Of a stretch of DNA of 64,000 nucleotides, positions 55,205 through 62,843 are shown piece by piece (position 1 is the first letter of the stretch; each line of letters opens with the position of its first letter). The position numbers and the translations under genes were made by a program. The DNA is taken from assembly GCF_017163755.1 (NCBI RefSeq), contig NZ_JAFIWC010000025.1:1-64000 (forward strand). The letters are read 5' to 3'. The notes beneath the pieces were generated by a model that saw only the letters and a list, made by a program, of their open reading frames with translations, was not told the DNA's origin and searched no databases. Source of the stretch: Xanthomonas sp. GTDB lineage: Bacteria; Pseudomonadota; Gammaproteobacteria; Xanthomonadales; Xanthomonadaceae.

Positions 55205-57025
55205 ATGACTTCCTCCATCCGTCCGTTCCGCTCGCTGCTGGCCGCCGCGATCGTGCTCGCCGCCGCGCCCGCGTTCGCGCAGCAGACCTATAGCCGCACC
55301 GTGTTCTTCGGCGACAGCCTGACCGACGCCGGCTACTACCGGCCGCTGCTGCCGGCCTCGGCGCAGGCGGTGACCGGCCAGTTCACGACCAATCCGGACT
55401 GGGTGTGGGCGCAGTACATCGCCGACTACTACGCCACCAATGCCAGCGCCAACGGCAACGGCCAGGTCGGCGACAACTACGCCGCCGGCAACGCCCGCGT
55501 GGGCGTGGCCAATCCCAGCGCGCTGGGCGTGGCGCCGTCGCTGGCGACGCAGGCCGGCAACTACCTGGCCGCCAACGGCGGCAAGGCCGACCCGAACGCG
55601 CTGTACAGCGTGTGGGGCGGCGCCAACGACCTGCTCGCGGTCGCGGGCGGCGCGCCGCTGCAGGGCACGGTCGGCAACGCGGTGACCGCGCAGGTCGGCA
55701 TCGTCGCCAGCCTGCAGGACGCCGGCGCGCGCTACGTCATGGTCACCACCATCCCCGACGTCGGCCTCACCCCGCGGTTCCGCGCCGGCGGCGCGGCGGC
55801 GATGGCGCAAGGCACCGCACTGAGCAGCGCCTACAACGATGCGTTGTTCGCCGGGTTGCGCGGCGCCGGGCTGCGGGTGATCCCGGTGGATACCTTCCAC
55901 CTGCTGCAGGAGGTGGTCGCCAGCCCGTCCACCTACGGCTTCAGCAACGTCACCGGCACCGCCTGCCAGCCGCAGATCACCGCGCAGTCGTTGACCTGCA
56001 ATCCGACCAGCTACGTCAGCGCCGACGCGCCGGACAGCTACGTGTTCGCCGACGGCATCCATCCCACCGGCCGCACCCACGAACTGCTCGCGCAGTACGC
56101 GCTGTCGATCCTGGAAGGCCCGCGCCTGCAGCAGGTGCTGAGCCATTCGGCGCAGGTCACCGGCCGCGCGCGCGCCGACCAGGTCGCCTGGCACGTCGAC
56201 GGCCGCCCGGAAAGCGACGGCATGCGCTGGTGGGGCAACCTGCGCGGCGACATGCAGCGCTACGCGCACGGCGACCTGTACGACGGCCTGGCGCCGGCCG
56301 GCCTGTTCGGCCTGGACTGGTCGCGCGGCGAGTGGGTGTTCGGCGGCTTCGGCGGCTTCGGCCGCGTGGACGCGGACTTCGGCAACAGCGGCGGCGACTA
56401 CACCCAGGACGACACCACGCTGGGCGGCTTCGCCGGCTGGTACGGCGAACGCGCCTGGGTCAACGCGCAGGTCAGCTACAGCTGGCTGAGCTACGACGTC
56501 ACCCGCAAGGTCAACCTGGGGCCGGCGACCATCCAGCACGACGGCTCGCCGGACGCCAGCAACCTGACCGCGGCGCTGCAGGGCGGCTACGAGTTCGGCG
56601 AAGGCACGTTCAAGCACGGCCCGGTGGCCGCGGCGATCTGGCAGAAGGTCAAGCTCGACGGCTACACCGAGAGCAACCCGAACTCCAGCGCGCTGGGCTA
56701 CTACGACCGCGACGTCGAGTCGCTGGTCGGCCGCCTGGGCTGGAAGGCGAGCGTCGATGCCGGCGCGGTGAAGCCCTACGTGCAGGCGACCTACGACCAC
56801 GAGTTCAAGAAGGGCGAGGAAGCCACCGCATGGCTGCAGACCATGCCCGACCTGGGCGCCTACGCGGTGCCGGGGCTGGCCGTGGACCGCAACTACGCCT
56901 CGGTGGTGCTGGGCGCGCGCGCCACGCTGTTCGGCCTGGACAGCAACATCGGCATCTCGGCCACCACCGGCCAGGATCGCGCGCACGACACCACGCTGTT
57001 CGTGAACTTCGGCGGCAGCTTCTGA
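55205..57025 (+). CDS. GDSL-lipase autotransporter esterase (EstA type)
   Basis: The 606-residue outer-membrane esterase has a signal peptide (to FAQQ, residue 27). The passenger carries SGNH/GDSL blocks: FFGDSLTDAG with Ser38, VWGGANDLLA, and FADGIHPTGRTHELLA with the Asp-His pair. From about residue 335 an autotransporter barrel (WWGNLRGDMQRY onward) ends LFVNFGGSF with the terminal Phe. Cell-surface esterases of this kind hydrolyse short-chain esters, and the Pseudomonas member is needed for motility and rhamnolipid production. A GGGAGGG site precedes the ATG. Confidence 0.93.
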   Translation: MTSSIRPFRSLLAAAIVLAAAPAFAQQTYSRTVFFGDSLTDAGYYRPLLPASAQAVTGQFTTNPDWVWAQYIADYYATNASANGNGQVGDNYAAGNARVGVANPSALGVAPSLATQAGNYLAANGGKADPNALYSVWGGANDLLAVAGGAPLQGTVGNAVTAQVGIVASLQDAGARYVMVTTIPDVGLTPRFRAGGAAAMAQGTALSSAYNDALFAGLRGAGLRVIPVDTFHLLQEVVASPSTYGFSNVTGTACQPQITAQSLTCNPTSYVSADAPDSYVFADGIHPTGRTHELLAQYALSILEGPRLQQVLSHSAQVTGRARADQVAWHVDGRPESDGMRWWGNLRGDMQRYAHGDLYDGLAPAGLFGLDWSRGEWVFGGFGGFGRVDADFGNSGGDYTQDDTTLGGFAGWYGERAWVNAQVSYSWLSYDVTRKVNLGPATIQHDGSPDASNLTAALQGGYEFGEGTFKHGPVAAAIWQKVKLDGYTESNPNSSALGYYDRDVESLVGRLGWKASVDAGAVKPYVQATYDHEFKKGEEATAWLQTMPDLGAYAVPGLAVDRNYASVVLGARATLFGLDSNIGISATTGQDRAHDTTLFVNFGGSF

Positions 57026-57132
57026 TCGCAGGCGCTGTCGTCCCGACGTGCCCCGGCGACGTGCCGGGCACGCGGGCTGCTCATGGCCGTCGGCATGCAA
57101 GGGCATGCGGCTGCGGCGTCCTGGACGCCACA

Positions 57133-57158
57133 CTGTAGGAGGGGCTTCAGCCCCGACG
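57133..57158. repeat. Interspersed repeat unit
   Basis: CTGTAGGAGGGGCTTCAGCCCC followed by GACG is one unit of the TAGGAG-type repeat, between the autotransporter gene and the tRNA. Confidence 0.7.
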
Positions 57159-57235
57159 CTTTCGCGTCGCGCCCGCGCCTGGCGCGGGAATTCTTGCGCA
57201 ACCGCCAGCCCAGCGCATAAACTGCAGCCGTTGTC

Positions 57236-57309
57236 GCGGGCGTAGCTCAATGGTAGAGCTGTAGCTTCCCAAGCTACTGACGTGGGTTCGATTCCCATCG
57301 CCCGCTCCA
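57236..57309 (+). tRNA. tRNA-Gly (anticodon CCC)
   Basis: A 74-nt cloverleaf with encoded CCA. The acceptor GCGGGCG pairs with CGCCCGC. The D arm is GCTCAATGGTAGAGC, the anticodon arm GTAGC-TTCCCAA-GCTAC with CCC at the anticodon, and the T arm GTGGG-TTCGATT-CCCAT. It reads GGG codons. The gene marks the left edge of a lower-GC stretch. Confidence 0.95.
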
Positions 57310-57678
57310 TTCGCGTCTGCGGACTAGGTTCCGCGCGCCGCTGGACGATCGGCGGCCGTTCTCAAGCACGCCCGGAATGCCTGCCTGACCATCCAAAGCC
57401 GACCAGAGCCGATGCTCGAATGGCTCGATCGCGTTGTCGGCCAACCGCGAAGTTGCCGCCATGCCGCGCCGAGATCGCCATGGCATTGTGAGGGACTGTT
57501 GCGGCACGCCCTTATGATTTCCGTCTGAATAGTCGCGCGTCAGCGGTTCAAGCCGCAAAGGCGGATGCGCCCTGTTTCCTCTGCGCGCTAACCATGTTCC
57601 ATGGAGATGCCTCGACCGCAGGCATCGATTGCAGCAGATAAAATCCCGAGAGCTCGGCATGCCTTCCAACGAGAGCGC
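57310..57678. other. Stretch after the tRNA without a recognisable gene
   Basis: No supportable gene. A plus-strand frame (ARNACLTIQSRPEPMLEWLD) and a minus-strand frame (LADNAIEPFEHRLWSALDG) both have protein-like patches, so this may be a decayed gene, possibly left by an integration event at the tRNA 3' end. No second copy of the tRNA 3' end was seen before the window ends. Confidence 0.4.
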
Positions 57679-58461
57679 TCAGCCGTGACCAGCAGCTTCC
57701 AGGATAAGCGCGCTGACTTCGCGTGGGTGCGAGATTAGCGAAAGATGGCTGGCTGGCAGCTCTATCGTCTTTGCTTTCATCCTCTTGGCCAGATACCGCT
57801 GCAGCTCGGGATTGATGGTGCGGTCATCGCCCGACACCGCATAATAAGCAGGTTTCGAGCGCCATGCTGCATCCGTGACCGTGCCCGCCAGCAAGGCTTT
57901 CTGAAAGGGATACTGCGTCGCATAAAGTACCTTCGCTCTCGCGGGAGGGACGTCACCGGCGAAATCGCGCAAAAACGCCTCTTCGGTGAGCCTGCCTTCA
58001 TCACCATCGTAGACGATCCCCGCGGTGGCGGGAGGAGTAGGGTATTTTTTTGCGAGCGCCGCGAAGTCTTCGTTCGCATCGGGCGCGCGAGCGGCGATAT
58101 AGACAACGGCCGAGACATTAGGATGCATCCCGGCTTGGGTCACGATCATTCCGCCGAACGAGTGGCCGACCAGGACGGTTGGGCCGTCCTGGCGAGCGAG
58201 TACGCGCTCGGCTGCTGCAGTCGATTGAGCCAGGGTCGTCAGGGGGTTCTGAACGGACGTGACGGTGAGCCCCTTCGGCTGCAAGAGGGTTATGACGTCG
58301 TTCCAGCAGGAGCCATCGGCAAAGAGGCCGTGCACCAGGACGATATTGCGCGCTTTGGGCGGACGACCTGCTGCGGGAGCCGCCATGCCCTTCGTCGCAA
58401 GGAGGGTAGCGGCTGCTGCTCCGATGAAAGTGGCAGAGAATGTGCGCCGGTTCATGACCAT
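57679..58461 (-). CDS. Exported alpha/beta hydrolase, methylesterase-like
   Basis: The 260-residue protein has a twin-arginine-type signal (NRRTFSATFIGAAAATLLATKGMAA). The esterase core follows: VLVHGLFADGSCW, Ser101 in VGHSFGG, and His in ASHLSLISHP near the end. The short cap and HGLFADGSCW motif place it with the plant methylesterase/hydroxynitrile lyase-like bacterial hydrolases, often annotated as signal-peptide-bearing alpha/beta hydrolases. An AAGGAG ribosome site precedes the ATG at 58461. Codon use is less GC-biased than in genes left of the tRNA. Confidence 0.85.
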   Translation of the reverse strand: MVMNRRTFSATFIGAAAATLLATKGMAAPAAGRPPKARNIVLVHGLFADGSCWNDVITLLQPKGLTVTSVQNPLTTLAQSTAAAERVLARQDGPTVLVGHSFGGMIVTQAGMHPNVSAVVYIAARAPDANEDFAALAKKYPTPPATAGIVYDGDEGRLTEEAFLRDFAGDVPPARAKVLYATQYPFQKALLAGTVTDAAWRSKPAYYAVSGDDRTINPELQRYLAKRMKAKTIELPASHLSLISHPREVSALILEAAGHG

Positions 58462-58602
58462 TTTCGATCTCCTTTCTTGGTTTGGTTGTGCCGCCTTCGG
58501 GATGGGAGGCGGCCGCTGCGGCTAATTCCAGTCTTCGCCCTGTTCGAGGCTCATCCGTTCGTATGCCGGCCGCCCATGATGCAGAGACGCATTCGTGACC
58601 CT

Positions 58603-58896
58603 TCAAGGCGCCGAGCGAGGACGCAGGAACCAGTCAAAGTGTTTTGCTATCAATGGGCTCACAACGAAGACAATGAGGCTTACCGTGATCGGTGTCAGAA
58701 CCAGTGTTCGATGCCACACGGCCCAGGTGTCGGCCAGCGGGCTCAATGCATAGAGCAGGAGTGTCACGATGGGGTAAACGAATACGATCATGACGATCGT
58801 GATTCTGATTCTGGATGGTCTGATCGTACCTGCGGCGGGGCCGTCGCATGCCCTCAGCCGCTTCGAATCGCAGGGCATGGTCTTGGGCGCGTTCAA
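58603..58896 (-). CDS. Small two-helix membrane protein downstream of a glutathione transferase
   Basis: The 97-residue protein has two hydrophobic helices (IVMIVFVYPIVTLLLYALSPLA and LVLTPITVSLIVFVVSPLIA) joined by a short loop (DTWAVWHRT), with a DWFLRPR tail. It resembles small membrane proteins such as DUF2798-type ones that accompany oxidoreductase genes. The TTG at 58896 follows an AGAGG site 12 bases after the glutathione transferase stop; an ATG at 58878 is an alternative. Function unknown. Confidence 0.6.
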   Translation of the reverse strand: MNAPKTMPCDSKRLRACDGPAAGTIRPSRIRITIVMIVFVYPIVTLLLYALSPLADTWAVWHRTLVLTPITVSLIVFVVSPLIAKHFDWFLRPRSAP

Positions 58897-58908
58897 GTCA
58901 CTGGCCTC

Positions 58909-59520
58909 TCAGTATTCGGCGCTGGGCCGCTGGCGAAACTTCCTGTACCAGGCGTCAAGACGCGGATGGGCGGAGCCGAAGGGTTGGTCGAACCTCTCCC
59001 GGCATGTCTGGAAAATTGAAAATACCGTGCAGTCCGCGATCGTGGGCCTGTCTCCGGCCAGGAACTCGTTGTCTCCGATCGTCGCTTCCAGGGCATCCAA
59101 TATTTCGGTGACGTACCCGAAGAGCCTGGTTGCAACCTCCGCTGATGGGGATGGCTCCTTGGCAGGAAAGGATCGGGTCACGTTCCACAGCCAAAGCTGG
59201 GAGCGGACCACCAGATCAGTGCCCAGGCGCTCAAGCGACCGTATCTTCGCTCGAGAGAGGGCATCCGTCCCCATCATTGGCGTGTCGGGATACAACTCCT
59301 CCAGATACTCGACGATGGCGGCCGAGTCCGTGATCGGCACGCCCTCGTCGGTGACGAGTGTCGGGGCCCGTCCGCTGGGATTGATTGCGAGGTACTCGCG
59401 CGACTTGTGCTCGCCTCCCGCGTAATCCAGTTCATAACGCGGAACGTCTATCCCTTTTTCATTCAGGTAGACGATAACGCGCCGCGGATTCGTGCCCCTT
59501 TGAAACTGGTAGAGGCGCAT
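58909..59520 (-). CDS. Glutathione S-transferase family protein
   Basis: The 203-residue protein has an N-terminal thioredoxin-like domain (MRLYQFQRGTNPRRVIVYLNEKGID, then NPSGRAPTLV and ITDSAAIVEYLEELYP, the glutathione gamma-Glu site). An all-helical C-terminal domain contains AGDRPTIADCTVFSIFQ. I chose the ATG at 59520, which starts the fold exactly; the GTG at 59580 would add 20 unconserved residues. It is divergent from the HTH regulator at 59644, which probably controls it. Confidence 0.88.
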   Translation of the reverse strand: MRLYQFQRGTNPRRVIVYLNEKGIDVPRYELDYAGGEHKSREYLAINPSGRAPTLVTDEGVPITDSAAIVEYLEELYPDTPMMGTDALSRAKIRSLERLGTDLVVRSQLWLWNVTRSFPAKEPSPSAEVATRLFGYVTEILDALEATIGDNEFLAGDRPTIADCTVFSIFQTCRERFDQPFGSAHPRLDAWYRKFRQRPSAEY

Positions 59521-59569
59521 ACGATCCAACCTTCCGGCTTTGGCATTTCGATCACTGGTCATTCGCGGG

Positions 59570-59597
59570 AGATTACGCACAATTTATCGCGTTACAA
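59570..59597 (-). promoter_or_regulatory. Candidate promoter of the glutathione transferase unit
   Basis: Read on the minus strand, TTGTAA (59597-59592) and TAATCT (59575-59570) are separated by 16 bases, close to a sigma-70 promoter. They lie 50 bases upstream of the ATG at 59520. The surrounding intergenic region is unusually AT-rich. Confidence 0.35.
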
Positions 59598-59643
59598 TGT
59601 GGTTTTTATGCTATTACTAAAGTGATGCCTTGCGAGGTGACAA

Positions 59644-60438
59644 GTGGCGTCTGATCGCTTAGCGCGCGTGCCGGCCAGGCAGGCGCTGTCCGACTTCATC
59701 CGCCACTGTCGCGAGCGCGCTTCTCCAGAATCGCTTGGCCTGCCGCAGGGGCGCCGCCGTCGGACCAGAGGCCTTCGTCGCGAGGAAATCGCCGCGTTGG
59801 CGGGTGTCGGTTTGACGTGGTACACCTGGTTCGAGCAGGGACGCGACATAGCGGTATCGGACGATTTCCTCCATCGGTTGGCGCGAGGGCTCCGGCTCGA
59901 CCGAGCCGAACGAGAGCACCTTTTTGCACTGGCTGGCCGTGAGACATTTGCGGATGGAGCTGAAAGTGTCGAGCCTCCGCCGTCGCTCGTGAGGATGATC
60001 AATGCTCTCGACCAGGCCGCCTACCTAATGAACAGCGCTTGGGATGTTCTGGCCCATAACGGAGCGGCCAGGATCCTGTTCGAAGACTTCAGATTGCCGC
60101 GACCGAATATCCTCCGCATCGTCTTCTTTTCCGACCACTACCGGCAGAAGATTCAAGACTGGCCGTACGCCGCGAGACTCGTCCTGCTCAAGGCGCGCCA
60201 TGACTACCTGACGGGCGGGAAGAGCCCGATTCTAAGGACCATCCTCGACGAGGTTCTTCAAGTCGTTCCACAAGCCATGCAGTGGTGGGATGATCCCGAA
60301 ATCCTTCCGATCGGCGATACGGACATTACGCTCCGCGACGCACTCGGCAATTGGCGCAGCTATCGCCTCAATATCCTCGTCTCCAAGGACAGGCCCGGAC
60401 TTCGCATCGCCTTCTACGATGAAGAACCAGTAGCTTAG
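59644..60438 (+). CDS. XRE-family regulator with MmyB-like ligand domain
   Basis: The 264-residue protein has an N-terminal helix-turn-helix (GLRREEIAALAGVGLTWYTWFEQGRDIAVSD, about 43-73). Beyond residue 105 lies the MmyB-like sensor domain (DQAAYLMNSAWDVLAHNGAARILF, NILRIVF, and the ending YRLNILVSKDRPGLRIAFYD). Proteins of this type repress or activate divergent oxidoreductase genes in response to small ligands. The GTG at 59644 follows GAGGTG. It faces away from the glutathione transferase gene. Confidence 0.88.
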   Translation: MASDRLARVPARQALSDFIRHCRERASPESLGLPQGRRRRTRGLRREEIAALAGVGLTWYTWFEQGRDIAVSDDFLHRLARGLRLDRAEREHLFALAGRETFADGAESVEPPPSLVRMINALDQAAYLMNSAWDVLAHNGAARILFEDFRLPRPNILRIVFFSDHYRQKIQDWPYAARLVLLKARHDYLTGGKSPILRTILDEVLQVVPQAMQWWDDPEILPIGDTDITLRDALGNWRSYRLNILVSKDRPGLRIAFYDEEPVA

Positions 60439-60798
60439 AGTGGACAGCCTTGCGTGGCCGTGATTTCGATGCCGTCCGCGCCGGCTTGGGTCGCCTGGCT
60501 ACTGGCATGCAGGCAGTCATCCCATCTCCAGTTCCCAAGACCATCTTCTCGCAAGCAGAAGCGCTCGGCCCTCTGCCTGGCCCACGAACGCATCTCATGG
60601 TAGTGGACAGATGAGTGAGCATCGCCGCCGTCCCAAGGCAGGCATCCGTCCCGCACTCGTCCAGCAGGACTTCCGACCGGGCGTAGGGCACCTGCCGGAA
60701 GTCGCCAGGCAGCCGCTGCGCGAGCCGCGCAACTAAGACACGCGGCCCGGGCATAATCCGTCCGGACATTCCTGCCCCCGGTGATCCAGAGGACCTTC
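60439..60798. other. Possible gene remnant on the minus strand
   Basis: No intact gene. Reading leftwards from 60769, one minus-strand frame gives a protein-like start (MPGPRVLVARLAQRLPGDFR, SEVLLDECGTDACLG). From about 60660 a second frame continues as DGCLPWDGGDAHSSVHYHEM and DDCLHASSQATQAGADGIE to a stop at 60435. This looks like one Cys-containing small protein split by a frameshift. Family unknown. Confidence 0.4.
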
Positions 60799-62835
60799 AT
60801 GCAAACCGCCACAAGCCGATTTCCCTTGTCCCTGGAAGGCCCTGGATGGGCCCGGTTCCGCCAGCAGGACGACCTGCGAACGGCGATGCGCGAGCGGCGT
60901 TTCGACGAGGTCGAGCGCATGTTGGCGGAACTGGAGGCGGCCTGGTGGCAATCCGCCGATACGCCCGACGACCGCTACACGTACCTGGCGACCGACTCCG
61001 GCCTGTTCGACTATGCCAGCGTCGGCGAAACCCTCAGGCTCGAGTTGCTGGATGACTGGAGCCGGGCATATCCGGGCTCCTACCATGCTAGATACCTCAC
61101 CGGCCACTACCATTTCCGCCGCGCCTGCGACATCCGCACCGCAGCCTGGGCCTCGGATGTCGGCGAGGACCAATGGGTCGCTGCCCACATGGCGTGCGCC
61201 ACCGCGGCCGAGCATCTGTTGAAGGCGATGGCGCTCTCGGAGCGGCCGGCGCTCGCGGCCGAAACGATGATGCAGATCAGCCAGTATCTTGGCCAGCCGG
61301 ACTTCGTCGATGCATTGTTCCGCGGCGAGCCTGTCGAAAAGACCATGCAGCGCGAGGAGTTCGAGCCGGACCTCTACGAGGCGGCATGTGCCCGGCTCGC
61401 CAGGCATGGATTGAAGCCGCCCTGCATCGTGACGGCAACGCTGCCTTCCGCGCTCCCGCCGATGGAAGAGGGGGATCTGGAGAACGCCGGCTTCTACTGG
61501 CTGCGCTACTGCCTGTCGCTGAGGCCACGATGGCCGGATATCCTGGCCGACTATGCGCAGTACCTGAGTCCCAGGTGGGGCGGCGGCGATGGCGAAGTCG
61601 AAAAGTTCGCCACCGGTCCGTGGTGCGCTTCGCTGAGCGAGCAGGAACGCAATGCGGTGCGCTGGCCGGGCATCCGCGACGCGCTGACGCTTCCCGACTA
61701 TCCGCAGCCCGGCGACGTGCGCGAAATCGCCGCCAGGCAGAGGATCTTCGAGAACTGGCTGGCCCGGGATCTGTCGGACCGCCTGCGCTTCATTTCGCTG
61801 GGCAACTACGCTAATTTCACCCATTTTTCGCTGGCCGACGCGGAGTTGGCGCATCAGCGGCATGTCGAATCCGTTCGCCATTGCAAGGCGCCGGGAACCT
61901 ACCCGGCCATCGATGGACCGTTCCGCGACTTCACCAACGTGATGCTGATCAGGCGGTTCGAGGATCACGAAGGCGCCTATGCCAAGGTCCTGCAAACGGC
62001 GGTTCGCCGGTTCGACGAGCCGACGATGCTCACCGTGGCGGCATTCGCCTGGCAGTTCGGCATGTGGGGAATCCAGGCCGATCCGGCGATCGCCACGCAG
62101 CTGATCGAGCGGGCGGTGCAGCTCGAACCGTTCTACGAGCCGGATGAATTCAGCCCGATGCACGCGTGCCGGATGATATGGGACGGAGGCTTCCAGAAGG
62201 AGGCGACCTATCTGACCCGCGCATTCGCCGAGCGGCGCGCCTATTCGGCCGCGGCCAGCATGTACGACATCACCAACGGGATTCGACCCGACACCGATCC
62301 GGCACTGCTCGACAGCGCCGAAGCCAGCCGTTGGCTGGAACTGGCCGTGGAGGACGGCGAAGCGGTAGCGCTGCACAACTACGCATGGCGCCTGGAGAAC
62401 GTCGACCATCTCGATCTGACGGTCCGGGAGAATTTCGAGCGCGTTCGCGGTCTCTATCTCGGCGCGATGCACGGCGGCATCGAAATGGCGAGGATCAGGC
62501 TCGCCAGCGTCGACCGGCGGCACGGGACCGAGGAGGAAAAGCAGCAGGCGGTGGCCGGGATGAAGGCCATTCTCTCCCATCATGACGACCACGTGGCCGG
62601 CGAGGCCTATGGCGAGATCGTCCTGGCCTACAAGTATGGCCAGGGCGTTCCCAAGAGCGAGTACGTCGCCATGCAATGGTTCGACCGCTACAAGGAGCTT
62701 TTCCCCGACCACTCGACCCTGGAGTGGATGGAAGCGCAGGTCTATGGAGCGACCGGGATGCAAATGGCCGGACGGGCGTTGAAGGCCTTCTTCGTCGGCA
62801 AGAAGCTCTCCAGCGAGCATCTCCCGCCGAAATAG
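60799..62835 (+). CDS. DUF4034-like protein with Sel1/TPR-type repeats
   Basis: The 678-residue soluble protein has no signal peptide. Its N-terminal third (RTAMRERRFDEVERMLAELE, YARYLTGHYHFRRA-like HARYLTGHYHFRRACDIR, MALSERPALAAETMMQIS) resembles DUF4034 proteins, helical repeats common in xanthomonads. The C-terminal part has Sel1-like units (ASRWLELAVEDGEAVALHNYAWRLE, GEIVLAYKYGQGVPKSEYVAMQWF). I chose the ATG at 60799 behind an AGAGGA site; a GTG at 60781 is possible. It is followed after eight bases by the M48 gene, so they probably form an operon. Function unknown. Confidence 0.7.
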   Translation: MQTATSRFPLSLEGPGWARFRQQDDLRTAMRERRFDEVERMLAELEAAWWQSADTPDDRYTYLATDSGLFDYASVGETLRLELLDDWSRAYPGSYHARYLTGHYHFRRACDIRTAAWASDVGEDQWVAAHMACATAAEHLLKAMALSERPALAAETMMQISQYLGQPDFVDALFRGEPVEKTMQREEFEPDLYEAACARLARHGLKPPCIVTATLPSALPPMEEGDLENAGFYWLRYCLSLRPRWPDILADYAQYLSPRWGGGDGEVEKFATGPWCASLSEQERNAVRWPGIRDALTLPDYPQPGDVREIAARQRIFENWLARDLSDRLRFISLGNYANFTHFSLADAELAHQRHVESVRHCKAPGTYPAIDGPFRDFTNVMLIRRFEDHEGAYAKVLQTAVRRFDEPTMLTVAAFAWQFGMWGIQADPAIATQLIERAVQLEPFYEPDEFSPMHACRMIWDGGFQKEATYLTRAFAERRAYSAAASMYDITNGIRPDTDPALLDSAEASRWLELAVEDGEAVALHNYAWRLENVDHLDLTVRENFERVRGLYLGAMHGGIEMARIRLASVDRRHGTEEEKQQAVAGMKAILSHHDDHVAGEAYGEIVLAYKYGQGVPKSEYVAMQWFDRYKELFPDHSTLEWMEAQVYGATGMQMAGRALKAFFVGKKLSSEHLPPK

Positions 62836-62843
62836 GCATCGCG

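Noticed and set aside
55184-57310. Minus-strand frame beginning MERAMGIEPTSVAWEATALPL
   Set aside because: This start is the well-known artefact of translating antisense to a tRNA gene; the body is antisense to the esterase gene.
57274-57669. Minus-strand frame ending GRWESNPRQ
   Set aside because: The ending is the antisense translation of the tRNA-Gly gene, a common false gene.
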